Source: SG8-4 sp964598225 (lineage in GTDB: Bacteria; Planctomycetota; Phycisphaerae; Sedimentisphaerales; Anaerobacaceae). Taken from it: a stretch of DNA of 64,000 nt. The notes beneath the pieces are model-generated. The model searched no databases and was not told the DNA's origin. It was given only the letters and a program-made list of their open reading frames with translations. This document shows, piece by piece, positions 9,002 to 18,300 of this stretch. Location of the stretch: contig CAZRBG010000007.1 in assembly GCA_964598225.1 (NCBI GenBank), positions 62,001-126,000 on the forward strand, in the 5' to 3' direction. Every line of letters begins with the position of its first letter. The stretch's first letter is position 1. A program made the translations under genes and the position numbers.

Positions 9002-9543
9002 TTTTCCACCTCACTATTCAAGAGTGACCGCAGTTTGTCTATTCCGTACCGGTACCGGCTCTGGACGGTGTTGATCGAGGCGTTTTGCGATTCCGCTATG
9101 GCCCTGAACTTCATGCCGCCCTGCACGTGCAGGATTACTACTTCCCGCTGGGCATACGGCAGTTGAGCCATCGCGGCGTTCAGCCTGCCCAGCTCCTCGT
9201 TGTGAACGATCCACCTGTCCGGCTTGTCCGAATCCGACGTCATGGGCTGAGTCTCTTCGAGACTGACGCCCTGCCGGCGATTTCGTACCCGGTTGCTGTT
9301 TCGTACGCGATTTACGACACATGCGGCCAGATAGCCCTTGAGATTGCCGCTCAGCTTCAACTTGTCGGCGGATTGCGCCAGAGTAACGAAGACATCGTGC
9401 ACTATATCCTCAGCCGCACTCGTCCGGTTCAGCAGCCCGGCCGCTATCCTGAGCAAGTCATTCTTATATTTCTCATAGATGCGAGCCAAGACGGCCTCAT
9501 CCCCCGACTTAAACTTCCAGATAAGCACCTTGTCTTCCAACAT
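8998..9543 (-). CDS. ECF RNA polymerase sigma factor
   Basis: 181 residues from the ATG at 9541-9543. A longer reading back to 9633 would run into a transcription terminator (9616-9644) and is rejected. Region 2 is visible as LARIYEKYKNDLLRIAAGLL...AAEDIVHDVFVTL, and region 4 as LPYAQREVVILHVQGGMKFRAIAESQNASINTVQSR with the usual helix-turn-helix. It should direct RNA polymerase to its own regulon and is probably held at the membrane by the co-translated downstream protein. The signal is unknown. Confidence 0.9.
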   Translation of the reverse strand: MLEDKVLIWKFKSGDEAVLARIYEKYKNDLLRIAAGLLNRTSAAEDIVHDVFVTLAQSADKLKLSGNLKGYLAACVVNRVRNSNRVRNRRQGVSLEETQPMTSDSDKPDRWIVHNEELGRLNAAMAQLPYAQREVVILHVQGGMKFRAIAESQNASINTVQSRYRYGIDKLRSLLNSEVEK

Positions 9544-9615
9544 TCGCGTCTCACAGCCTCGGACCTGAACGACCGTCGGTCTCTTATAATACAATCGGGC
9601 ATGCCGTTTTAGTCT

Positions 9616-9644
9616 AAAAAAACTGCCGAGCAAATGCCCGGCAG
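9616..9644 (-). terminator. Rho-independent terminator
   Basis: Read on the minus strand, a hairpin with arms CTGCCGGGC / GCTCGGCAG (one mismatch, 4-base loop) is followed by seven T. It lies 43 bases after the stop of the gene ending at 9687 and before the sigma gene starting at 9543, so it separates two adjacent sigma/partner operons. Confidence 0.85.
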
Positions 9645-9686
9645 CGCTTGATGCTTGACTACTAAAAGATAAACAACAGTTTTGTG

Positions 9687-10541
9687 CTACTCTTCTATCA
9701 CTTCGGCTCCTTCAGGAACCTCGAACTCAAATATTTCGTCGGAGAGCTTTTCGAAGAAAGTAATTTCTTGAAAATCCATAGAAGGAATACCTTCGCGACG
9801 AGTGTTATGCCACCCCTTGGCACGTACAGGCAGATTTGTCTCCAGGTCTATTTCCAAACACCAGGACTGGCCCTGGGACGGATTCGAGAAAGTAACAAAT
9901 ACACAATCTCGTCCGGTAACCGAATCTTTGTCATAAGTAACGTTCCAATCGTGCATCACTTCCTTTAGTCTGGAAAGAAACTCGGCGTTAGGCCAGATAC
10001 TCATCTCGACTCCGCGACCGGACTGAACATGAACAGTACGGCTCTCGGGGTCATATCTGTAAGTCATCTTGCTGCAGACGCTCCAAATCGTTCCATCGCT
10101 TGCTTCAATTCTATAATTTTCTGACCTGGTTCTCTCTTCATTTGCCTGCATCCAGAATTCCACAGATAAGTTCCCACTGTCTTGCAGGACCAAATCATCC
10201 CCATGCGCGATCCTCTTAATTGGCACACCCGCGACCCCGCTCAAATAAATACCGTTGAATCGGTCGAGCGCCTTGGCCGTATTTTCAACAGCCCAAACGG
10301 GTGTCGAAGTCCTATCCAGGATTGTTACCGTTAACAAGACAGCAGAAGTTATTACTACTGCAGCGGCTAATTTTGTTACGTGACTTTTCATGATAATTCT
10401 CCAGATTTCTAATCGCCGAGGCTGCCCGGTCATGATGCGGAGCAGTTTCCGTTCGAGTTTGTCGCGATGTTCGAGATCAGGAGTGACGTTGAACTCTATT
10501 TCACTAACGAAATCTTCGAATTGTTTTTCGTCATAGTTCAT
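9687..10541 (-). CDS. Membrane-anchored sigma-factor partner, LolA-like
   Basis: 284 residues with the same plan as the protein at 7775-9001. A charged cytoplasmic start (MNYDEKQFEDFVSEIEFN) is followed by one membrane helix (KLAAAVVITSAVLLTVTIL, about residues 57-75) and an extracytoplasmic beta-rich domain (RYDPESRTVHVQSG; CLEIDLETNLPVRAKGW). The short acidic N-terminus fits binding of the ECF sigma factor encoded 19 bases upstream. No zinc-binding HxxxCxxC is present, so if it is an anti-sigma factor it is not of the zinc type. A strong terminator follows the gene. Confidence 0.75.
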   Translation of the reverse strand: MNYDEKQFEDFVSEIEFNVTPDLEHRDKLERKLLRIMTGQPRRLEIWRIIMKSHVTKLAAAVVITSAVLLTVTILDRTSTPVWAVENTAKALDRFNGIYLSGVAGVPIKRIAHGDDLVLQDSGNLSVEFWMQANEERTRSENYRIEASDGTIWSVCSKMTYRYDPESRTVHVQSGRGVEMSIWPNAEFLSRLKEVMHDWNVTYDKDSVTGRDCVFVTFSNPSQGQSWCLEIDLETNLPVRAKGWHNTRREGIPSMDFQEITFFEKLSDEIFEFEVPEGAEVIEE

Positions 10542-10560
10542 GTTGATCTACCTCTGATTC

Positions 10561-11148
10561 CTATTCGAACTCCGCAGGCATAATGCTCCGCAGTTCGGCA
10601 AGCGCCCGCTTTAGCTGACTGCGGACCGTGCCGGGACTGGAACCAAGCACCTCGGCTATTTCCGTTAATTTAAGGTTTTCGAAAAAACGTAGTGCGATGA
10701 TAGTCTGGTACCGCGGCCGCAAGGTAAATGCTGCCTTTCTCAAAACGGCCAGTTTCTCGCCCGGTTCTCCGCAGTCGTCGACTTGACTGTTGCGTCGCTC
10801 TCGAAAGAATCTCAACAGCCGATTCCGGCGAGCTGTTTTCCTCAAATGGTTGTTGACGGCATTGGTTGCTATTCTATACAGCCAGCATCGAAACTGCTTG
10901 TCATTACCTTTGAAACCGTCAAAGTTTTCAACGACTTTTAGAAAGACCTCTGATGTAATATCTTCGGCCAACTGCCTTTCAAACAGCCTGTGCAAACAAT
11001 ATTGAAAAACGGCTTCATAATGTCTGCGATACAACTGCACAAAATCGGTGCTGTCACCGCTGGCACGAGATATTAACGGCTTCTCGTCACCTGCATTGTT
11101 GCTATCCACGTTGATTACTTTCTGAAATTTACCGGTGCCAACTATCAT
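10561..11148 (-). CDS. ECF RNA polymerase sigma factor
   Basis: 195 residues from the ATG at 11146-11148; an upstream in-frame start would add a hydrophobic stretch unlike sigma factors. Region 2: DFVQLYRRHYEAVFQYCLHRL...LAEDITSEVFLKVVENF with FRCWLYRIATNAVNNHLRK. Region 4: LRPRYQTIIALRFFENLKLTEIAEVLGSSPGTVRSQLKRAL. This is the usual two-domain ECF form. It is followed after 19 bases by its probable membrane partner. The region upstream (11149-11279) is a divergent promoter space shared with the HAD gene. Confidence 0.92.
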   Translation of the reverse strand: MIVGTGKFQKVINVDSNNAGDEKPLISRASGDSTDFVQLYRRHYEAVFQYCLHRLFERQLAEDITSEVFLKVVENFDGFKGNDKQFRCWLYRIATNAVNNHLRKTARRNRLLRFFRERRNSQVDDCGEPGEKLAVLRKAAFTLRPRYQTIIALRFFENLKLTEIAEVLGSSPGTVRSQLKRALAELRSIMPAEFE

Positions 11149-11279
11149 CACTACTATAAATGCGCGCCGGATAAAAACGCGGCAAGAAATATCAGAAATA
11201 AGTAAAGATAGCAAGGAATCGGATAAAAACCAAATCCACGATTGAAAAATCCAACACTATATGCTATTCACTGAACGCC

Positions 11280-11966
11280 ATGAATAAACTTTACGGTTTG
11301 ATATTCGATGTTGACGGAGTTATTGCCGATACCGAGGCGATAAACGTCAGAGCGACCGGCAGAGTCTTTGCCGAGTTGTTTGGGATTGACAGGGTCAGGC
11401 GAAAGGATTTCGATGCCGGGCTGGGGCGCGGCGCGCAGGAGTACGTGCGGGCCGGTGCGCGGGTCCACGGTGTGGAATTGACCGATGAGCAGGTGGAACG
11501 GGCAACGAAATTGCGCCAGGAATATTTCCTCGATATTCTGACCAAAGAACCGCTGCCCCCTTTCCCCGGGGTTCTGGAGCTGATGGAAGAGGCAATGCGG
11601 CGAGAAGATTTTAAAGTTGCAATCGCGACCTCCGGCACACTTGAGAAATCCAGCGCCGTCCTGAACGCAGCAAAAATTCCATACAAACAGGTCGTTTATA
11701 TCAACGGCAACGACGTCAAACACAAAAAGCCCGATCCCGAGCTTTTCCTGCTCGCGGCCAAAGGGATAGGCATCGAGCCGGCCAATTGCGTCGTAATCGA
11801 AGACGCCCCTAACGGCATCCAAGCCGCCAAAGCCGCCGGCGTCAAGTGCATCGCCGTCACAAACTCCGCCGACGCCGACAGACTACACGAAGCAGACCTT
11901 ATCTGCGACTCCCTCGAACAAATCGACATCGAAACCATCCAAAAGGCAATTGATAACCCAACTTAA
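11280..11966 (+). CDS. HAD-superfamily hydrolase, beta-phosphoglucomutase-like
   Basis: 228 residues, the usual length for subfamily IA HAD enzymes with a helical cap. Catalytic D10-V-D12-G-V sits at the N-terminus, the threonine/serine motif is ATSGT (near residue 120), the lysine motif is KHKKPDPELF and the metal acid motif is VIEDAPNGIQAAKAAG. This fits a sugar-phosphate phosphatase or phosphoglucomutase. The substrate cannot be fixed. It stands alone on the plus strand, converging on the epimerase gene. Confidence 0.88.
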   Translation: MNKLYGLIFDVDGVIADTEAINVRATGRVFAELFGIDRVRRKDFDAGLGRGAQEYVRAGARVHGVELTDEQVERATKLRQEYFLDILTKEPLPPFPGVLELMEEAMRREDFKVAIATSGTLEKSSAVLNAAKIPYKQVVYINGNDVKHKKPDPELFLLAAKGIGIEPANCVVIEDAPNGIQAAKAAGVKCIAVTNSADADRLHEADLICDSLEQIDIETIQKAIDNPT

Positions 11967-12037
11967 AGAGCGTTGCTCGTCACTTCAAAATTGCAGAGTT
12001 CTATTCCAGCTCTTCTTGATTTAATCGCTGTGCCGGA

Positions 12038-12976
12038 TCAGACGAGGTTGTTGCGGTACCAGTTTATGGCTGATTTGAGGCCCTCGGCGAATGGGACTGT
12101 CGGCTCGAAGTTGAGTAGCTTCCCTGCCGCGGTTATGTCGGCCAGAGAGTGCTTGACGTCGCCGGGGCGGGGGGCGGTGTAGATAGGCCTGACGTTCTTG
12201 CCAAGCAGTTTGTTTATCATGGCAATGATCTCGTTGACGGTGACGGCCTGGCCGCAGGCGATGTTTACTGTTTCGCCGTGCGTCTCTTTAGCGCTGCCGG
12301 CTAGTAGGTTGGCCTGGACGACGTTGTCGATATAGGTGAAATCGCGGCTCTGCTCGCCGTCGCCGTAGATGGTCGGCGGCTGGTCTTCCAATATCGCGGT
12401 CACGAATGCGGGGATAGCCGCGGCGTACTGGCTCGTGGGATCCTGGCGCGGGCCGAATACGTTGAAGTATCGAAGCGAGACGGTTTCAAGGCCGAAGACC
12501 TTGTAGAAGACCGAGCAGTAGTACTCACCGGTTAGCTTGGCGACGGCGTAGGGCGACAGCGGATCGCACGGCATCGTCTCTACCTTTGGCGAGATCGGCG
12601 AATCGCCGTAAGCCGAGGAACTGGCGGCGTAAACGAAACGCTTAACGCCGGCATCACGAGCGGCAAGCAGCATCGTGAAGGTCGCGTCCACGCAATGCCT
12701 GTGCGTGGCGGCGGGATTATCCACGCTGACGGGCACCGAGGGCAGTGCGCCCTGATGAAAAACGACGTCAATATCTTTAACGGCCGACTGGGCGACCTCC
12801 GATTCGCCCATGTCGGCCTCGATGAATTCGATCTCATCTATGATTTCGGCAAGATTGCTCTTTTTGCCCGTAAGCAGATTGTCAACAACTCTCACGAAGC
12901 AACCCTGCGAAACGAGTTTCCTGCAGATACTCGAACCGATAAAACCGGCGCCGCCGGTCACCAGGAACTTGTCCAT
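12038..12976 (-). CDS. NAD-dependent nucleotide-sugar epimerase (UDP-hexose 4-epimerase type)
   Basis: 312-residue extended short-chain dehydrogenase. NAD-binding VTGGAGFIGSS lies at residues 6-16, the catalytic serine region is VYAASSSAYGDSP, and the Tyr-Lys pair is Y-A-V-A-K in SPYAVAKLTGEYY. RYFNVFGPRQDP and the DFTYIDNVV motif are typical of GalE/WbpP-like 4-epimerases. It probably supplies a nucleotide sugar for the polysaccharide exported by the Wzc/Wza system encoded just upstream (37 bases from the Wzc gene). Glc/Gal versus GlcNAc/GalNAc specificity cannot be decided. Confidence 0.88.
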   Translation of the reverse strand: MDKFLVTGGAGFIGSSICRKLVSQGCFVRVVDNLLTGKKSNLAEIIDEIEFIEADMGESEVAQSAVKDIDVVFHQGALPSVPVSVDNPAATHRHCVDATFTMLLAARDAGVKRFVYAASSSAYGDSPISPKVETMPCDPLSPYAVAKLTGEYYCSVFYKVFGLETVSLRYFNVFGPRQDPTSQYAAAIPAFVTAILEDQPPTIYGDGEQSRDFTYIDNVVQANLLAGSAKETHGETVNIACGQAVTVNEIIAMINKLLGKNVRPIYTAPRPGDVKHSLADITAAGKLLNFEPTVPFAEGLKSAINWYRNNLV

Positions 12977-13013
12977 GAAATATACCTTTCACATAATACT
13001 AAAATGCCCGGAG

Positions 13014-15299
13014 TCAGTGATTCACAAAAGCAACTTCCTTATACCGCGAGCGATTAAAAGCTGCGCCGCCGTCAAGCTGCGCGCCCTTATGGTATTTCCT
13101 GTATGATTTGAACTGCTCCCGGAAGTATCCGCCTTTGATTGACCTGGCGCCGAAGAGGATACTGCCGATTACATTGGCGTCGACTTCTCTCAGCTCGCGC
13201 ACGGCCCTCTGGGCGGCGCCTCTTGAGGTCGAATCGGCGTTGAAGACCAGAACGGCGGCATCGACAAGCCGGGCCAGAACTTTGGAATCGCTAACCAGCA
13301 GAATCGGAGGTCCGTCAATGATGATATAGTCATAATTCCCTCGCTGTTCACGGAGCAATTCCACCATGCGAGCGCTGCCGAGAAGCTCGGCCGGATTGGC
13401 CGGTGGGGGACCGCAATCGACTATGTCAAGACCCTCTACGCCGCTCGAACGCACCGCTTCACCCGGAGCGCACTGATTGGTCAGCACGCTGCTCAGACCA
13501 AAATCAAAGCTATTGTCTGATTCTTCGGTCTCATCCCCGGGGAACAGTTTATCCAGTTTCGGTTTTCTGAAATTCGCATCGACCAGCAGGACGCTTTTGT
13601 CCGATGCGACGAATGAAGCGGCGAGGTTCGCAGCCACGGCAGTCTTGCCGTCACCGGCCATACCACTGGTCACCAGCAGCGTTCTATGAGACTCCATAGA
13701 GCCGGAGAGTCTCAGGTTTGTCCTGCAGCGGCGGTAAGCCTCGCTGGTTATCGAATACGGCGCCTGGCGGACCACGTGTGCCTGTCTGGCCCGTCGCGCC
13801 TGCCGGTCCTCGGATGCATTGGGTATGACGCCGAGAAGCGGGACGCTAACGTATCGGTCGATGTCCCTCGGAGTTCGAACGAGGTCATTGGCCAGCTCAA
13901 CAAAGAACGCAAGGCCGACGCCGAGCAACAAACCGAGCACGGTCCCGCCGGGCATCCACAGCCGCCACTGCCTGGAGAACACCATCTCCAGCGGGCTCGA
14001 CGCATCTCCGGCCGAGAGCAGTTTCGGCGTCTTGGCGTCATCTTTTTTGATCTTTAGCTCCTCGATCTGCGCTTTGAGTTCGTCGAGCCGGGCGACTCTC
14101 TCGTCTCTGACTTTCATGGCCTTATCGTACCGGCCGCGGGCAAGATTGAGCTGCTTCTTCTTCGCTTCGGCCTCCCGGCGGCTAGCTTCCAGCGCTTCGT
14201 ACCTGCCGCGAAGTGCGGCCAGCCTGTCACGGGCGTTCTCAAGGTTGGCCCGCGTGATCTGATCGGCGAGTTCGGCCTTTCTTTGCTCTCGCTGTTGTTT
14301 GGTCTTTGCTATCGAGTCTCTCAGGCGGCGAACATCCCTGTGCTGCTGCCCGAATCGCGAGAGCTTGCCCGAAAGCTCCGCCTGCTGAAAGGCGAGCTGT
14401 TGGGCGAGAGCCGCCATGGTCGGATCATTCTCTATCGCACCTTCGACCTGCTCGGTGACAGGGCCGGCCGCTAATTGTTCGAGATTGCTCAGGTCGGCCT
14501 CCAGTTGCCTTATCATCAGAGCAAGCTCGTCTCTCTTTAGCTCCAGGTTATTTAAACGCACGGTTATCGTATGTTGAAAGTCGCGGCCGCGAGTTCCGTC
14601 GAGATCGGTCATTTCAGAGTTGGCCCGAATATCGTCCAGCTCCTGCTCGGCGGCGTTGTGTTCGGCCCGGGCGGCGTCTTTGCGCTCTTGCAGTTCTCTC
14701 ATCCTGTCGGCTATTTCCCGCTGCTCCGGAGCGGCCTGCCTGTCGAGAAACAAATGAAGCATCTCGTTAACAATAGCGGCGGCTTCCTGCGCCTTGCCGC
14801 AGCTCATCGATATCTCGACCAATTCGCTGTCTGTGTGGGCGGAGGTCTCGAAGTGCTTCTTGAGATACTTGAGGCGTTCTTTGTCCTTTTGTGCCGCCGT
14901 GCCGCTGAAGCTCTGGTACCAAGAAGTCTCTTTGACGTTGTCTCTCTTGAGCAGCTCTTCGAACATGCTCTGCCGCTTTATCAGATTTGCGATCGACTGG
15001 CGATGCTCGTACATGACCTCTGGTTGCGGTTGCATAGCACCGATGGTCGTGGAGTCGGTTCCCGCCGAGGGCTGGACCTGGATGTAGGTTCTGGCAGTGT
15101 ATCTCGGGAACTTGATCTGAAAAAGCTTCCAGATTCCGCCGCCGGCAGCCAGGCCGAGCAGAGTCACGAAGAGGATCATAAATGCGTGCCGGCGCAAAAT
15201 AACAAAGACCGCTCTCGGAGAGAGCGCGGCCGTTGCAGCGGATCCGGACCCGGCCGATCTTACCTGCCGGTTCGTAGTTACCGGTCTTTCCTGCGCCAT
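13014..15299 (-). CDS. Polysaccharide co-polymerase with tyrosine autokinase domain (Wzc-like)
   Basis: 761 residues. A Wzz-type region with two membrane segments (about residues 38-60 and 450-475) encloses a long periplasmic coiled coil (ELQERKDAARAEHNAAEQEL and following). The BY-kinase domain has Walker A SGMAGDGKT (about 545-553), Walker A' VLLVDANFRKPKL (about 570) and Walker B YIIIDGPPILL (about 658). The tail has a small tyrosine group (YFREQFKSYRKYHK), the usual autophosphorylation region. It should control chain length and export of exopolysaccharide with the Wza-like lipoprotein at 20467-22425. Confidence 0.93.
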   Translation of the reverse strand: MAQERPVTTNRQVRSAGSGSAATAALSPRAVFVILRRHAFMILFVTLLGLAAGGGIWKLFQIKFPRYTARTYIQVQPSAGTDSTTIGAMQPQPEVMYEHRQSIANLIKRQSMFEELLKRDNVKETSWYQSFSGTAAQKDKERLKYLKKHFETSAHTDSELVEISMSCGKAQEAAAIVNEMLHLFLDRQAAPEQREIADRMRELQERKDAARAEHNAAEQELDDIRANSEMTDLDGTRGRDFQHTITVRLNNLELKRDELALMIRQLEADLSNLEQLAAGPVTEQVEGAIENDPTMAALAQQLAFQQAELSGKLSRFGQQHRDVRRLRDSIAKTKQQREQRKAELADQITRANLENARDRLAALRGRYEALEASRREAEAKKKQLNLARGRYDKAMKVRDERVARLDELKAQIEELKIKKDDAKTPKLLSAGDASSPLEMVFSRQWRLWMPGGTVLGLLLGVGLAFFVELANDLVRTPRDIDRYVSVPLLGVIPNASEDRQARRARQAHVVRQAPYSITSEAYRRCRTNLRLSGSMESHRTLLVTSGMAGDGKTAVAANLAASFVASDKSVLLVDANFRKPKLDKLFPGDETEESDNSFDFGLSSVLTNQCAPGEAVRSSGVEGLDIVDCGPPPANPAELLGSARMVELLREQRGNYDYIIIDGPPILLVSDSKVLARLVDAAVLVFNADSTSRGAAQRAVRELREVDANVIGSILFGARSIKGGYFREQFKSYRKYHKGAQLDGGAAFNRSRYKEVAFVNH

Positions 15300-15347
15300 T
15301 CAAGTCTCCACTTTTGAGAAGATAAGCCGCACCAATCACACGGGTCA

Positions 15348-18300
15348 TCAAGGCGAAAGGCGCTCGACGGCTTTTTCTATCCGTTCTCTAATACCGGACG
15401 AAAGCGTTTTGCCGCCCGCTTCCAGCGCCTGCTTGTATGCGGCGAGCGCCTCAGCTTTTGCTCCGAGCTTTTCTTTTATCATGCCTTTGTGCTCGTATAT
15501 TTCAGGCGGTATATCGCTCTCGCCCTGCTGATACTGCTGCAGAGCGGCCGCAAGCGAGTCGGCCGCTTCTGAGACTTTTCCATTCTTGAGCAGCACGTAG
15601 GCATAGGTATCCAAAAATCCCGGATCATTGGGCTTGGCTTCCAATGCCCTCTCGGCATATTCAAGAGCGTCCGACAGCCGCTCATCGTTCTCAGCAAGTG
15701 CATACGCCAAATTGTTGAGAACAACGGCTACATTGCTACTCTTCGGCATTTTAGCGAGGAGACTTTCATAATCTGAGATGGCCGCTTTCAGGTAATTCTT
15801 AGCGGAAGTTGCGGCATAAGCCCGAATCAGCATTTCACCCTTTTCTATTGCGTATGCGATCTTCCGCCGGCTATTCGGCTCGGCCAGTTCGATGCACCGG
15901 CCGATGTAGTGTATTGCCGCGTCGTATTCGCCGCTGATTCCGGACAATTGATACATGGCGAAGTTTGCGGTGAGTGATTGCGGATTTTCGTCCACCTTTT
16001 CCCGGCAATACTCAAGGACCTCTTGTCGTCCGAGCAGTGCGTACACTTTCTTCAGGATTTCGGCGGCAAGAGTCTCATTGTCCGCCGCCTTGTCGATGGC
16101 CGTGCGGCAATACTCGACGGCGGCAGATTTATCCCCAAGCATCAACTTAGCCTGGCCCATCCGGAAATAAGCTATAGGAGCCAGTGCGCCGTTCGTATAC
16201 TCCCCAGCTTCTTCGAAAACCTTGTTCAGTTTGTCCGAATTCCAGCCTTTTGTGCCGGGCTCTCCCGCGGCGGCAACGAGCACTTTGAGATAACCGTCCA
16301 AAACCTCGGCATAAAGAGCATCTTGTTTTCCCCGCCCGTTATCGCTGTTCGGTTTCATTTTTCGTCTGGTATTGAGTGCATCACGGTACAACTTCTCGGC
16401 CCTGTCCAAATCTCCCGTCTCTGCGGCAAAAGCACCTGCTCGATTGAGCCATCTGGCGCTGTTTGGAAGCTTTTCGAGAGTTTTCTCGTAGAACTTCGCC
16501 AGCGCATCGTTCCTTTCCAGGCGCCGGTATATCTGCTCGAGCAACAAGCGGGCTTCCACGGGAGCGCCGGGCGCATCTATCGCCGTCTTGAGTTCCGTTA
16601 CGGCCTCCTCGTGCCGCTCCATCCACAGACAGGCTTTTGCCAGTGACACCCGGGTGGCGGGATTGTCGAACAAGTCTTTGCTCTTTCTAAGATCGCTGAT
16701 CGCCTGATCGTAATTTCCGCGGAACAGGTTTATCTCGCCTTTCAGCCGCCAGGCCATCGGATTCCCCGAATCGCTCTGGAGATTCCTGTTAGCTAATTCC
16801 AGCGCTTTGTCCAGTTGTCCCTGCCTCATCAGCAGCCAGGACCTGATAAGCAGCAATCGCGGCTCATCGGGATATTTCTCTTTGATGCTCTGAGTCGCGA
16901 GCTCGGCTTGTCTGACAAGGCCGACCCTCAGATAGGCGCGCACCTGGGCGAGGCGATTCTCGGCCGTATCCTCAGCCTGCACCAGTTCCTCGGAGCGTTT
17001 CTTTACCCCTTCTTTGTCTAATGTCTTTTCAGCAACAACCAAAAGGCCCTTAAGAACCTCGGTGTCCGTATTATCTTTCTCGTACAACTGCTTCAGCACT
17101 TTGCGTGCGTTTTCATACTGGCCCGCCCGGTAATAATGGCTCCAAAGCAACTGCTCGTCCCTGGATTGCTCAAGTAGTTTGGCAGCCTCCTCAGCTCTGC
17201 CTGCGGCTCGGAGATATTCGGCATAGTAATAAAGCATCTGTCTGTCGGACGGATCTATCCGCCGGGCCTGCTGGAAAGCCGATTCGGCTATCGCAAGCAT
17301 TTCCTCTTTATTGGGCTGCTCGGGTTGGTTTTCGGCCGCTTGAAGAGCAAGCCTGCCCAACGACACCGCGTTTTCCAGGCTCGGATCGGCTCTTTGCAAG
17401 TCCTGCCGAATCGCTACAGCTCTCATCGGCTCGGTGTCCGAGATGTAGTCTGCGTACAGGCCGAGTAGAGACAGATCGTTAGGATTCAGAGCGACGGCTC
17501 TTTCGAAAGCACCTCTGGTCTCGGCCATCTGCGCCTCTGAGGCATTATCGCCGAGCTGCTGATTGCGGGTGTAGAGCAATCTCGCCAAAGCTCTGGCTAT
17601 ATTTCCATCAAGAGGATTCAGAGCCGCCGCCCTTCGGATGTCTTCGGTGGCGGCCTGATCGTTGCCCATTGCGAGGTTTATATTGCTCCTGAGCATGTAT
17701 CCGAAAGAGAATACGGGCTTGTGTTTCAGGCATTCATCTATGCGTGTCAGGGCGTCTTCGTAAGTGCCCTTGGCTATGGCAAGTCTGGTCGCGAACCCCC
17801 GCCCTTCGCAATCATCCAGATTTCCCTGTCGAACCGCCTGTGTCACTTCTTCGGCCAGTTGCCAGTCTTCGGCGACGATAGCAATATCGAGAAGATGGTT
17901 TGCCGCCAGGTTCATCTGATCCTTGTCCGGGCCTTCAGGAAGCTCATCCTGCGAGAGCACCGGTTCGAGGGCCTGCTTCAAATATTCGATGGCCTTATCC
18001 TGCTCGTCATACCGGCGATGGTGAATTCCCAATTGTGTCGACTTCTCGATAGGATATTCGATGTGAGACAGGGCTCGCTCCTCGATTTCACGAATTCTGC
18101 TCTCGGACACCTCGCGAGGGTCTGGCTCGGACAGCATCTTATCGTATACAAGCGCAGTCGTGTTGTCAGGGTAGTGCTCGAGAAAGCGCCCGAGCAGGTT
18201 TCGCGCCAGCTCTATTTGGCCCTGCGCTATGTATCTTCTACAGGCGCTTGTCACCGCCGCCTGCTTGTTCCGGCTTAATCCTTCAGGCAGCAATTTCTCC

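Noticed and set aside
9544..9633. N-terminal extension of the ECF sigma factor to 9633
   Set aside because: The extra 30 codons overlap an intrinsic terminator (9616-9644) and look unlike sigma factor sequence; the ATG at 9543 starts directly with the conserved region.
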